A DNA stretch of 64,000 nt, taken from Rehmannia glutinosa. Taxonomy: Eukaryota > Streptophyta > Magnoliopsida > Lamiales > Orobanchaceae. Under the pieces are notes generated by a model. That model saw nothing but the letters and a program-made list of their open reading frames with translations, searched no databases and was not told where the DNA came from. Made by a program: the position numbers and the translations under genes. Where the stretch lies: NCBI GenBank assembly GCA_016081115.2, contig JABTTQ020003038.1:124001-188000 (forward strand). Direction: 5' to 3'. Positions 47,241-59,348 of the stretch are shown one piece after another. The first letter of the stretch is position 1; each line of letters opens with the position of its first letter.

Positions 47241-48848
47241 TGCATGGGTGGATAGTAGTGTATTTCGGTTTCTACTGAATAAATTCAGATTTGTATAATT
47301 TTAAAATATTTTTATGTTTCAGATCTGTATAAATTTATGATTTGTAAGTCTTATAATTTTAATGTTTGTTATCAGTTGTAAAATCCTTCTACTTAATGAA
47401 ATTGACTGATTGAAAAAACAAATTGTATGGATAGTAGTGATATGATAGTTGTTATTCTCATGAATTGGAAAGAAAACGATAAAATTTCTCTCTGCTCCCG
47501 CCCAGGTTCAAGTTGTGATTTCTTTCTGTGCCGTGGTCTAAGGGCTACTCAATTTTGTGGAGTTGGAGGGGTACATACTTTTCAACATTGTTAAGTCCAA
47601 AATCTAACATAAAAAGATAATTAAATGAGATTTTAATTTGTCATCTATTGGTTGGATAATATAATTGAATGATGTCCCACTCTTAATCTGGTTTATATAG
47701 TTCATGGCTATACAAACCCTTATGTTTTTGAGTGAAATTTTACCACCAAGTATATAAAACTATAAAAATTGTTATGCCCATTATTCCTTAGTGATCATTT
47801 AGCTTATGGAATTGTAGTTTAGATTGTTTATTATTTTTTTGGTGTTTTATATGTTAGATGAATGTCATGTGTACAAAAATAATATCATTTTGTACACATG
47901 AATTTTATCCATGCATTAGAATATTAGATAAAATAAAAAAAAATGAAATAGGAGATTCAGTATAATAAAACTAATAAAACTATATTGGGAAAAGGTGATT
48001 GTACATTTGTGGAAGCAATTTCACCAAATATGGCTTTACCTAGAATTTTATATCGGTTTCTTGTTAGAATTGGATATCTTCAATTTGCATTTTACATATC
48101 AATAGTTCAATACAGTTCAACTCTTGGATTTTTGAATAGGGTATAAGCCGAGCATGTTTTAATATAGTCGACTTTGCCGGTCATGTTTAGGTAGAATGTA
48201 AACGCAGACTCCTAGTCCTTTTTTATGGTCTTTAAATCTAACTTAAATCTTTTAATGCTTGACCAACTCAAACTTTAATATATAATTGATGGAAATTTTA
48301 ATTTGAACCAACATATGTTGATTAAATATGCACAGATGCTTTAAGGTATAATCCAATTAAAGTAATCTAATAAAGTTTAGTTTTGGATTAAAAGAATATC
48401 AAATTGTTATGGGATTGAATTTATAAATAATATTAAGAGATTTTCTATATGTTGAGGACCAAATAGAAAATAAAGGGGATCTTATCCAAAAGGGTTATGG
48501 TCCCTGGGGACGACGGTTCTTAAGTTTTAAAACGCATGTTTCCATTATAGAACGTGATATAGAAAACACAAATGTTGAACCAAATGTCCGGAAAACTAGA
48601 TACTAAATCGGCATCTGATTCTACTATGGACTCGGTATGCTTTATTGGAAAAGTTGAATGGAAATTGTGCTATTTGAGATAATTTTCTTGGACCTATTTC
48701 TTTAAAAATATAGAAAATATTTAACTCCAATGGTGTTTAATTTTGTAACACATAAAACTCCCAACTAATGGAGTAGTGGGAGAGTGATGGCACTTGAAAC
48801 TTCCAAGTCATGAAGGAGAGTGAAGTTAATGCCCCAAGTCATGGGAAG
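47241..48848. other. Right part of unit 1, incomplete LTR-like sequence
   Basis: There is no supported gene. The last 0.4 kb (from about 48430, with CTCCCAACTAATGGAGTAGT) matches the U3-like part of the LTR-like sequence that continues past unit 2 at 56220-57160. It is cut at the duplication junction. Confidence 0.5.
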
Positions 48849-50374
48849 TTTTTCAAAATTTTTATTTTTGAGAGAAAAAAATATTGGATATGTGATTGGT
48901 TGTGAAAAAAATGATTTTTTTTAAAAAAGAAAATCTCATTTCTTTCCAAAAAAATTATCTCATTTTTCTATCTCTCTTTCACACTTCTCAATACCTAACT
49001 ATACTATTTATTCTCTTTACTCCTCCTATTTATATAAATAATTTCGGTAATTTCTTTAATTTATCATCATTTTTGCTATTTGTTTTCTTAACCTTGAAAA
49101 CAAAAGGTATAAAATGGATTCATATTGCTTATTTTTGGTTTAATTTTTCATTTTTACTCAATTTTCTTGAATTATATTTTACACTATTATATTCACAAAA
49201 ATTCCACAAACAACCAATATCTCTAAAAGATTCTCCATTATATCAACACAATCATTATTTTTCTCTACACATCCAAATTTCACTTTTAAAAAACTTTTCA
49301 CCACTATTCACTCGAGAAAATTAAGGTGGACGGAATGAAAACACAACCAATCACACTAGTGCTTTTCCTCTAAAATATTTATATTGCATCTTATATTATA
49401 TTTCCACATATAATTTGTAAATAAAATATGTTTTGTTAATAAAATTTTGTATTGTAAAGTACATATACGTAAGTACATGTATATATGTCATATGATATAC
49501 ACTAGATAATACTATACCGAATTAAAATAGAAAATCCATACTAACTGCCAGAACTCAGAGTTCTAAACTTTCCAGAGATATTAATCCATTAATAAATGGA
49601 AAATTTTATGAATAATAGCTCTAATGCTAATGTCTTGAAGACACTGTAAAAGGTTTAAAAATAAAATAATAATAAAAATATCTAAAAAGATTTGTATTAA
49701 TTAATCTAGGATTACACGTCACCAGTTTGGTAGCCTCAATTGTGATGACTTAGTAAGTCAACTGGAACAAGTCTAAGTCTTTTTTTTTTTTTTTTTTTAT
49801 ATTTTGGAACATTGGTCATTTATTACTTTCAAGAAAAAAATGTTAATATTGATATAGCAACACCATGTTCGATGTCAATTACTAGAATTTTCGTCATCTG
49901 TTTTCAATATTCTGCTTTAAATGTGTCTCCATAGTTAGCTTTAAGTAAATTAAATGTGTTTTTATGGTTAGTTTTAAATTCTTTCACTGCACGTTTTCTA
50001 TTGAGCAAATGGTGAGATTTACCCACTTGGGATAGGGGAGAGATTTTTTTAACATGTAAGATAAAAAATATAGTTTTCTATCAACTTTTGGGGTTCTTTT
50101 ACCACAATATCCTTGAGGCTTTAAATACAAGCCTTTAAAGTAGGTTATTGTTAAATATATACATACATACGATTTGCCCTCAATTGCTCTTCATTTTTTC
50201 TCTCTCTCTCTCTCTCTTCTTCTTCTTCTTCATAAAATATCAAGAAGTTCTTTTTGTGTTCTTTCGTAACCAAAATCGCACCAAAAAATTGAATAACAAG
50301 GTAATGTTGCTTCTCCTCTTAGTTACTTAATCTTGTTTAAATCGAATAATAGGCAGTATACTGACAATATGGAG

Positions 50375-50815
50375 TGCTGGCACGATATAGGCACAATTTC
50401 ATATAACCCTAAATAACCCTACGACACGATATCGTGCCCAATTAACCCTGCAGTACGATATCGTGCCCAAATCACTCTGCATGAGACGACATGTGCCCAA
50501 TTAAACCATATGGCACGATATCGTACCCAAATAACCCTGCGGTATAGTGCCGAAGGATTTAATTGTGCACGATATAGTGTCGCATGGTTATTTGGGCACG
50601 ATATCGTGCTGTAGGGTTAATTGGGCACGATATTGTGCTCAATTAAACCTACGGCACGATATCATGCCCAATTAACCCCACGGCACGATATCGTGCTCAA
50701 TTAACCATACGACATGATATCGTGCCCAAATTAACCCTACGGCACGATATCGCGCCCAAATAACCCTACGGCAATATGGCACCATATCGTGCCTATATCG
50801 TGCCTCTTCGTCTTC
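50375..50815. repeat. Palindromic minisatellite, unit 2
   Basis: This has the same organisation as 43034-43475: four spacers forward, three reverse (about 50550-50645), five forward. Here most cores keep the full GGCACGATATCGTGCC palindrome. The array begins with AACCCTAAATAACCCTA, a telomere-box-like text. Confidence 0.87.
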
Positions 50816-51091
50816 CTCATCTAATCGTGCCATAGCCGAAACAATATACCCCATTTTCGAACACTAACCCAAAATACTTCATCTATTTCGAATATTCTAA
50901 CAACTAAACTCAAATATTTCACATTGTCAAGTATTTTATAAATATATTTGAACATTCACAAATAGATTTCGAAAATTATCAACTAAACTTCATAGATTTC
51001 TAACACCATATCTATTTGAACATGAGGAGGATATGTAAATGTTTGTATACGGTTTCTATACGGTTTTAATGGGTATAATAATGACTTGATT

Positions 51092-51488
51092 CAGGTGGCT
51101 TAATATTGGCCACCTTGATTGTGGGATGGAGGTCGGGGTTTGCTCCATCAAATTGTTTGTGGGGTGGAGGTCGGGGGGTTCTATCCCTACTCCATCAAAT
51201 TGCTCCCGGAGGAGCATATACGAGCCGGTGAAGATTTGGTGGGAACTCATCTTGAATAGCATCCGTGTGGGTTCGATTCGAGGGAGAGATCGTTATTAGT
51301 AGATTGGGGGGTCGAACATAATTTGTTCTCTTTACAGGAGGATCTGGTTGTCGTCGTCAGGCCCGTCGTAACTTGGCCGTCGTGCACATCCCGCGGTTTA
51401 AAGCGGCAGAATGAGGAGCGGAGTTGTTGTCTCGGGCGTAGTCGGTTTTGCGCTGGGAAGTTCTTATGAGTTATCAAAAAAAAAAAAA
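51092..51488 (+). mobile_element. Poly(A) retroposon present only in unit 2
   Basis: This 397-bp insert ends in an A-rich tail after TTATGAGTTATC. It is flanked by TAATGACTTGATT (51079-51091) and TAATGACTTGGTT (51489-51501). Unit 1 has the single empty site at about 43746-43758. It begins with a GGTGGC...GCCACC hairpin, and GGGTTCGATTCG at about 51270 resembles a box B, but the promoter spacing is not that of an ordinary tRNA SINE. A SINE or a LINE 3' end are both possible. Confidence 0.82.
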
Positions 51489-51717
51489 TAATGACTTGGT
51501 TTCAATATTCAAAAAACTCAACTTAAAAAGCGGGGGCACTTTTGTCAATTTGGGTAGAAAAGAGTTTTGTTATGGTATTGGGTAAAAAAGAGACGACTAT
51601 CCATAGTGGGTACTTTAAAAAATTTCCTTTTCTATTTTTGTCATTGTTTCATTACTTTGATTTGGGACTGAGGTTTTCGAACATGAAGTCCTGTCATCTT
51701 TCTCAAATTAAATATTT

Positions 51718-52548
51718 GGAAAAATAAGATTTTTTGTCATGTAAGTTGGATATTTTTTAGAAATTAATCCTTTAAATTGTCACATTTATATTTTATTCGT
51801 TTAATTTTCAAATTTATAGATATTCAGTCCTTTAACTTAGCAATTTTACTTTTGGTCTTATAACTTGACAGATTTCAAAAATTTAGTCTTATAACTTAGC
51901 AATAGTTAAATTTAACTAATTTATTAAAATATTAGTACCCACACTACATATTTTTTTATAGGACCGAAAGTAATATAATTAAACTTAATTTAATGAAAAT
52001 TAAATTAATTATAAAAGCAACTAAAATTTAAATTAATTTTATTAATAAAAAATTAAAATAAATAGAAATTTCTAAAACAATTAACGAATTTTAGGAAAAT
52101 TAAAATAATTACATTAAATTAGTAAATTAAGAATAATTTGTCATATTTGATGAGAAGAATTATCTCCAAGAAATGAATCTGGACTAGTGTACAAGATGTA
52201 TTTATTACATAAAGTTTAAAAAATTAATGCTTGAAATGTTTTTAAAAAATTAATTTAATTAAAAAGTGATTAATTATTTTATTTAGAATTTAACTGTTAA
52301 TTAAATTTATTCAATTTTAAAAATAAAATTTAATTAAGAAATAATTTTTTAATAAATTAGTTAACTATTGCTAAGTTATATGACTAAATTTCTAAAATCT
52401 GTTAAGTTATAGGACCAAAAGTAAAATTGTAAAGTTAAATGAGTGAATATCTAGAAATTTGAAAGTTCAAGGGTGAAATATGAAGGTGATAACTTAGAGG
52501 ACTAATTCTAAAAAAAATCCAACTTACAAGACAAAATCTTATTTTCCC
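51718..52548. mobile_element. Mutator-type MITE, unit 2
   Basis: This is the same element and same TAAATATTT target duplication (51709-51717 and 52549-52557) as in unit 1. Confidence 0.87.
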
Positions 52549-53023
52549 TAAATATTTCATTCTACGGAAGAACTATTAATTTTTTTTTCCAAACAATTAC
52601 TTTGATTAATTTTATGTTGCATTTGGATGAGAGAATTTGGTGGCAGGGGCGCATCCTCCCTTTACCTTGCCCTAAATATTTATTACCCCAAAGTTACACG
52701 TCTAGCTCTGTTCCTGTTCGGTGGAATGATTTCAAATGACTCCATCTATAAAAAGTATTTCCATATGTGTCTATTTTTTATTTGTTTGTTTGGTTATGAT
52801 CAGCAACTAATATATCGTTTTTGGATTGTTTTTAGAATCCAAATTCTTTTAGCTTTAGGTAGATTTCTAATTTAAGTTATATCTATGTTGTTGTTTTTCT
52901 GGCGCAAAATAAAATATATTTTTGCTCTAGTTAAATCAAATGTGACCTTGGAAGAGTTGGTAGAAGCATAAAATTCTATGCATGATAGAATAAGAATGGT
53001 TTCCCATCATCAGAACTTCTAAG

Positions 53024-53560
53024 GTAATGTTAGGTACAAAAGTTGTGTGCAATAAATAAGTAATAAACCTGATTTAGGAAGGTAAATCGGATGTCTGACC
53101 AAAGGGACCCACAAAGCGAGGTGAAGTGTGTTCCACAAAGCGACTGCCGGGGGATCCCCAAAAAGCGAGGCGAGGTACTTTGTTCGAGGGTACCGCAAAG
53201 CAGAACGCACGTTAGTCTAGTCGGGATGGCTCCGGCTAAGGCCCTCACGAAGTCAAAAAATCAGTGTAGTTGAGTCTTAGAAAGCTAAAAAGCGAGGTAA
53301 TTTAGAATAATGACAAGTTACCTTTTACCTTGAATTTCGTGCCGTATTTATAGTACTGTTCACCGGGTGAGGCGTATCACCGTACACGTGGCGCCCGATC
53401 GACGGTGTGTGGTTCGCGGGCGACCCGACCCGGGCATTCGGGTCGGGTCGGGACCATATAAAAAGCCGCGGATCTGAGGGTATTTTGGTAATTCGCGAGG
53501 CAAGGTCAAGATGGTCAACTCGACCTGGCGAGGCTATAATGGTAATTTCCACATCAAAAC
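53024..53560 (-). repeat. Chromovirus-like solo LTR, unit 2
   Basis: This is the counterpart of 45280-45806. It shares the TATA region (about 53344-53354) but has several indels and substitutions in the GC-rich part, more than in the surrounding AT-rich DNA. Confidence 0.6.
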
Positions 53561-54752
53561 CTAATCATTCCTTAAACTGGTCACAAGTCACAACTGCCAC
53601 CATTATTTGTGTATATTTTCACTTTGTGAGTTTTATTGACAACTGGGTTTCAATTTTGGCTATCGATATTTAGTTCAAGAATACAAAGCATTAGATCATC
53701 ATTCTGTAAAACATAAAAATGTAACGAACTTAAAATTTCTTTAAGGCATTAATGTTGTCCAAGTAAATAACTAATTAAAGATCTTTTAATTTATGCCTAA
53801 TCTCTGCATTTTTAGAGCATTTTTGATGGATAAGCACACCAATTGTTTTTAATCTCTCGTGAGCTAGTTAGGCACACTAAGCCTCATCTCCGTCTGCCGC
53901 ACTACTTTAACGAGAATTTGTATTACTTTAGTGCATAACCGCATTTCATCTCCAATGAGTTTCAGACTACTTTCTACAATAAAAAAGAATATTTTATAAG
54001 ATTTCTTTTTTATTCATTTAATAATAATTTTTATTACATTATAGTTGATAAAATTTTAATAAATAATTTTATTGAATATAATGTTTATTAAATTTTTATA
54101 TATTTTTAAAATTTAAACAAAATAAAAAATGTTAAATTTAATGAAATTAATGCAAAATTGAAATAACAATTCATAAAATTACATATAATTTAATTAATTT
54201 TAGTATTATTTGAAAAATTATCACATATAATTTAATTAATTTTAGTATTATTTGAAAAATTATCACATATAATTTAATTAATTTTAGTATTATTTTTAGA
54301 TCAACTAAAATATAATATTAATAATAATATTTAAAGTTAAAGAAACCCAAAATAAATTAAATAAAAAAAGCAAAAAAAAAAAGAAAAAAAGATATTGCAG
54401 TGCTGGAGGAATAAGGAATTCTATTTTGCCTATGTTGTTGGAAAAGCTCTAAGTATTAATTATGTACGTAAATATTCAGAGGAAAAAAGCAATACAAGTA
54501 TTGGTCTGCGTTAAGAGTATCATTCTATTCACATGACCCTTACATTAAAATTTTACAACTTATTTAATGGAAAATTCTTTGCAATTATGTGAGTTTATGG
54601 ATTTTTTTCTAGCATTCGTACTATTTTTATGATTCCTATACTTATTTAAACTTTAAAAGAAGTTGAAAAAATATTTAATTTTTAAATATTTCCTATTATT
54701 GGATATATTTTGAGACATCTAAAACATTAATAAATAACAAATAATTGTAGTC

Positions 54753-55013
54753 ATGTATTGTACAGAAAAATTCAAAATGGATAGAAATGAGAAAGCAATG
54801 CGTGGAACTAATGTCACACGGTTTAACTATATATATGGCTTTGCCGTGTTGCAAATAAGTGTACTACATTCACTTCATGCAAAAATGACGCCAAATTTTT
54901 CAAAAGAAAATGACCAAAATAATGAAGAATTTCCTCATGGAGATGAATTTCAGAATGAAAGAATTGAACACTTTCCAATTTTGATTATTCTCGAAGGATA
55001 TCCAAAACTCTAA
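54753..55013 (+). CDS. 86-residue ORF of unknown function, unit 2
   Basis: It is identical in protein sequence to 46980-47240. See that entry for its features; a chance ORF is as likely as a gene. Confidence 0.25.
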   Translation: MYCTEKFKMDRNEKAMRGTNVTRFNYIYGFAVLQISVLHSLHAKMTPNFSKENDQNNEEFPHGDEFQNERIEHFPILIILEGYPKL

Positions 55014-56219
55014 TGCATGGGTGGATAGTAGTGTATTTCGGTTTCTGCTGAATAAATCAGATTTGTATAATTTTAAAATATTTTTATGTTTCAGATCTGT
55101 ATAAATTTATGATTTGTAAGTCTTATAATTTTAATGTTTGTTATCAGTTGTAAAATCCTTCTACTTAATGAAATTGACTGATTGAAAAAACAAATTGTAT
55201 GGATAGTAGTGATATGATAGTTGTTATTCTCATGAATTGGAAACAGAAAACGATAAAATTTCTCTGCTCCGGCGTCCAGTTCAAGTTGTGATTTCTTTCT
55301 GTGCCGTGGTCTAAGGGCTACTCAATTTTGTGGAGTTGGAGGGGTACATACTTTTCAACATTGTTAAGTCCAAAATCTAACATAAAAAGATAATTAAATG
55401 AGATTTTAATTTGTCATCTATTGGTTGGATAATATAATTGAATGATGTCCCACTCTTAATCTGGTTTATATAGTTCAGGGCTATACAAACCCTTATGTTT
55501 TTGAGTGAAATTTTACCACCAAGTATATAAAACTATAAAAATTGTTATGCCCATTATTCCTTAGTGATCATTTAGCTTATGGAATTGTAGTTTAGATTGT
55601 TTATTATTTTTTTGGTGTTTTATATGTTAGATGAATGTCATGTGTACAAAAATAATATCATTTTGTACACATGAATTTTATCCATGCATTAGAATATTAG
55701 ATAAAATAAAAAAATGAAATAGGAGATTCAGTATAATAAAACTAATAAAACTATATTGGGAAAAGGTGATTGTACATTTGTGGAAGCAATTTCACCAAAT
55801 ATGGCTTTACCTAGAATTTTATATCGGTTTCTTGTTAGAATTGGATATCTTCAATTTGCATTTTACATATCAATAGTTCAATACAGTTCAACTCTTGGAT
55901 TTTTGAATAGGGTATAAGCCGAGCATGTTTTAATATAGTCGACTTTGCCGGTCATGTTTAGGTAGAATGTAAACGCAGACTCCCTAGCCCTTTTTTATGG
56001 TCTTTAAATCTAACTTAAATCTTTTAATGCTTGACCAACTCAAACTTTAATATATAATTGATGGAAATTTTAATTTGAACCAACCTATGTTGATTAAATA
56101 TGCACAGATGCTTTAAGGTATAATCCAATTAAAGTAATCTAATAAAGTTTAGTTTTGGATTAAAAGAATATCAAATTGTTATGGGATTGAATTTATAAAT
56201 AATATTAAGAGATTTTCTA

Positions 56220-57160
56220 TATGTTGAGGGACCAAATAGAAAATAAAGGGGATGCTTATCCAAAAGGGGTTATGGTCCCCAGACGACGGTTCTTAAGCCA
56301 GAAAACGCATGTTTCCATTATAGAACGTGATATAGAAAACACAAATGTTGAACCGCACAAATGCTGGAAAACCGGATACTAAATCGGGGCATCTGATTCT
56401 ACTATGGACTCAGGTATGCTTTATTAGAAAAGTTGAATGGAAATTGTGCTATTTGAGATAATTTTCTTGGACCTATTTCTTTAAAAATATAGAAAATATT
56501 TAACTCCAATGGTGTTTAATTTTGTAACACATAAAACTCCCAACTAATGGAGTAGTGGGAGAGTGATGACACTTGAAACTTCCAAGTCATGAAGGAGAGT
56601 GAAGTTAATGCCCCAAGTCATGGGAAGTAGGGAGTTAATATGAGTTGGTATTGAAGCCTATAAAAGGTGGTCCAATTTCTCACAATCTACACACAACACA
56701 ACTCCTACACTTGCATAACAATCTTCATTGCATATTGTTCTTGTATTCCCTCGCTTCCAATTGCATTTTGGTGGTGATTTCCAAGCATAATCAAGTTCGT
56801 TGGATATAAGGTAATTCGATTTTTCTCGTCTTATCCTGGGAAATAGATATCCAGAATAGAGGACGAAATTTTTAAGAATAGTGTGTTAAACACACGATTC
56901 GGGCTAATTTTATATTGTACTTTTGTGATTTAGTTTATTACAAATTTTCAATTGTTGTTCTATAATTTGTAATTTCATCTTGATTGTATAATCCAAGTTA
57001 TACTAGAAGATACACTCCTTATAAATTCAACACGCTTTTGTGATTTAGATTAATCTCGTCTTTTTCTCAGATTATCATGGTAAATTTCTCCAAGCATGTT
57101 TTTGGAGTTTTTATTAGAAATCTCCTAGACTAGAGTATAGGTACAAATTCCAATTTCGAT
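56220..57160 (+). repeat. LTR-like sequence spanning the right end of unit 2
   Basis: A U3-like part (CTCCCAACTAATGGAGTAGT, CTTCCAAGTCATGAAGG) leads to a TATA box at 56659-56667 (TATAAAAGG) and a C/A-rich start region (CACACAACACAACTCC). This is the usual plan of a copia solo LTR. I could not fix the TG/CA ends or a target duplication. Confidence 0.45.
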
Positions 57161-57176
57161 GAACACAAGGAAATTT

Positions 57177-57864
57177 GAATGCATAATCATAAGATATGCT
57201 TTCTCTCTCTAATCTTATTTATCTCCCCCTTCTCTCTAACCCCAAAAAAAAGAACACCCTAGCATATTCCTCCCCTCCCTCTCTCTTTCCGGCCGCTAGC
57301 TCACTTCTCCCCCCCCCCCTCCCTCCTTCCCCTTCATGTTTTCTATTGGAGGGCCAACAATGATGTCTTACAGGCGTCGAAGGTGGCCGAAATTTTTTTC
57401 ACAGTACGGGCGAAAGTGGGTCGGAGCTCCACGGAGGTGTCTCTGAGGCGAGAAGACGATGGCTGCGACAATAGATTTGGGAGAGGAGAGGCAATTTTTT
57501 TTTTTTCTCTCGTTTGTTAGCTACGATTGTTGTTTTCTTTTTTGTTTGTATTTTCTTTTCCCGTTAATTTGCGAACTCGTGGCGGATCGTTTTTTTGCAT
57601 TCCGCAAAGTATGTAATAGTTGCTCGTGCGGTTTGATTTTTTTTGGTGTGTTCGAGTCTCCTTTAGGAGTGTTGAAGTCTCCCGTGGAGTGGTTTAGTTT
57701 GGGGTGGGTAGTTTTTAGTCCATGTTGTGAATCAATTGGTCTTACCAATTCCCGCTAACTTTTAGTTAGTCTTGTCGGTTCTTAGCCCGTTGGCTACGAT
57801 TGTAGTTGTAATTTTAGTTTTTGAGTTGTTATAATAAAAATACTATCGTTCAACAAAAAAAAAG
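57177..57864 (+). mobile_element. Retroposed 688-bp insert with poly(A) end
   Basis: The direct repeat GAACACAAGGAAATTT (57161-57176) recurs as GAACACAAGAAAATTT (57865-57880), and the insert ends in AACAAAAAAAAA. A CT-rich leader and an ORF start (ATGGCTGCGACAATAG at 57459) give it the look of a reverse-transcribed mRNA or a LINE 3' end. I recognise no protein family in the 99-residue ORF. Confidence 0.72.
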
Positions 57865-57908
57865 GAACACAAGAAAATTTCAACATCAAATCAATCTTGT
57901 GAATAAGC

Positions 57909-59054
57909 TGTTGGAATTGGTCTTTGAGAAATTGGGTGTTGACCCGATTTTGACCAATTAATTAAGTGGTTTCCATTTGTGAAAAATGGAATTAAATTAT
58001 TTGTAAAAATTCTACTAAGAGAGTAGATGAGAATAGCATTTGCAATTTCTCAAACCGATTTAGGGTGAATGAGAAATTAATCTTTAGAAGTTACCACTTA
58101 ACACTGATAAATGGTATAGAAAATGGAAAATGTGGGGGAGGAGAGATGCTCCATCCCACATAGGAAAAGGATGAAAAGTTTGCACACTTTATTTATCCCA
58201 AGTTGGACAAATGGGTTTGGGCCCTTGGGGGCACCCAAGTTTTTAAAGGGAGATGACCTACATGCTTGTGGGTTTGGTTCAAAGCACACGCGCGCAGCCG
58301 CATGCGCCAATGGCCGGTTCGGCCCGGCCGGGTCGGGTCGTCGGGTCGTGGGTCGTGGGCTTGGGCTTGGGCTTCAAGGCCCTTATTCTTTTGGACCAAA
58401 AACCTTTAAAAAAATAAATCTTTAATTAATTTTCGTAATTAATTAAATAAGTTCAAACTGGGAATGTTTCGACCTCGCGCACGGGCGGGAGCACGGCCGT
58501 CGGTCGGGTCGTGCTCCCTACAGAGAGTTGGAGCACCCGCGACGGGCAGCGCACGGCCCGTGCGCTGGTCTGCGCCGAACAGAGAGTTCGAGCACCGCGA
58601 CGGCAGCGCCACGGCCCCGTCGCGGCGCTTGGTCGTCTTTCCCTGAAAGCAGTGCGACTATTCAAAGTGCAAATGTGCCTTTTCGAGCCTACTGACGCGA
58701 TTTTCCGTCACGGGCACTTCATTGCCTATAATATTGAAGCCCCTGCAGATGATTTGACATACGAAAAACTCGGATAATAACAGTCATTTGCATCATACGA
58801 GCATATTGATTTTCCCTTTCGTTCAAAAGCTTGAAAGTCAAGAACAACTTGTTGTTCGTTGTTATTCGTTTTCTTTGTCGCTAACCTGAATCGTAAAGTC
58901 GTTGTATCTTAGAGGCGGCGCCGAACCGTAAGCACTAGTATACGGGCGTTTCCGTCTTGCGGAGACAGATCTAAGTCGGCCTCGACTTAGGCCTATCACT
59001 ATCCAAAGCCATTTTCAAAAAACAGAAACCATACACGGAAAATTTTACCCAACA
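57909..59054 (+). repeat. Element B2 5' LTR
   Basis: It starts TGTTGGAATTGG and ends TTACCCAACA. It is 1146 bp and parallels the B1 3' LTR, including the GC-rich island (58270-58650) and the AATTAATTTTCGTAATTAAT palindrome. The first 234 bp match 63767-64000. Confidence 0.9.
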
Positions 59055-59300
59055 AGTAACTTATATTCTTTTTTTTTTTTTTTTTAGAAGCGTAACTTAT
59101 ATTCATCCTGTTCTAAATTTATAGTTTTTTTGGCTTTTTTATGTTCTAATTTTTTTCCAAAAAAATCTTACAATATTCATTTCACATATATGAATAAAAG
59201 AAATAACCCAACAAACAAAATAGAGCCTACTACTAATCTCATAATAGCCACTCTCATGTTATAACATCTCGGAGAGTTAGACACTATCAAATGAGTTAGC
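59055..59300. mobile_element. 246-bp insertion at the LTR/internal boundary of B2
   Basis: B1 reads CCCAACAATCGCAAGACG across this point. B2 has CAACA (59050-59054), 246 extra bases, then CAACA (59301-59305) and ATCGCAAGATG. The insert contains a poly(T) tract near 59070-59086 flanked by two GTAACTTATATTC copies. Family unknown. Confidence 0.65.
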
Positions 59301-59348
59301 CAACAATCGCAAGATGAAAATCACTTCTTATCGTTTTCGTTGAAGACG

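Larger units (their letters stand above)
41530..48848 (+). repeat. Tandem duplication, unit 1
   Basis: This 7.3-kb unit repeats directly as 48849-56627. Both start TTTTTCAAAATTTTTATT and end GCCCCAAGTCATGGGAAG. The junction at 48848/48849 joins the right end to the left end with at most a base or two of shared sequence. Identity is very high over most of the length. It falls in GC-rich sub-regions (palindrome array, solo LTR). Confidence 0.93.
48849..56627 (+). repeat. Tandem duplication, unit 2
   Basis: This is the second copy of the 7.3-kb unit, 7779 bp long because it carries a 397-bp retroposon plus its 13-bp duplicated target. Its first element is truncated at the left, and its right end continues into unique sequence (TAGGGAGTTAATATG). 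This fits unit 1 having the original left flank and unit 2 the original right flank. Confidence 0.93.

Noticed and set aside
50375..50815. CRISPR-like array of palindromic repeats
   Set aside because: The spacers are near-identical repeats rather than unique sequences, and the context is plant nuclear DNA.
57459..57758. 99-residue ORF beginning MAATIDLGEE
   Set aside because: It lies inside a retroposed insert, has a low-complexity Phe/Ser body and no recognised domain. It is reported with the insert instead of as a gene.
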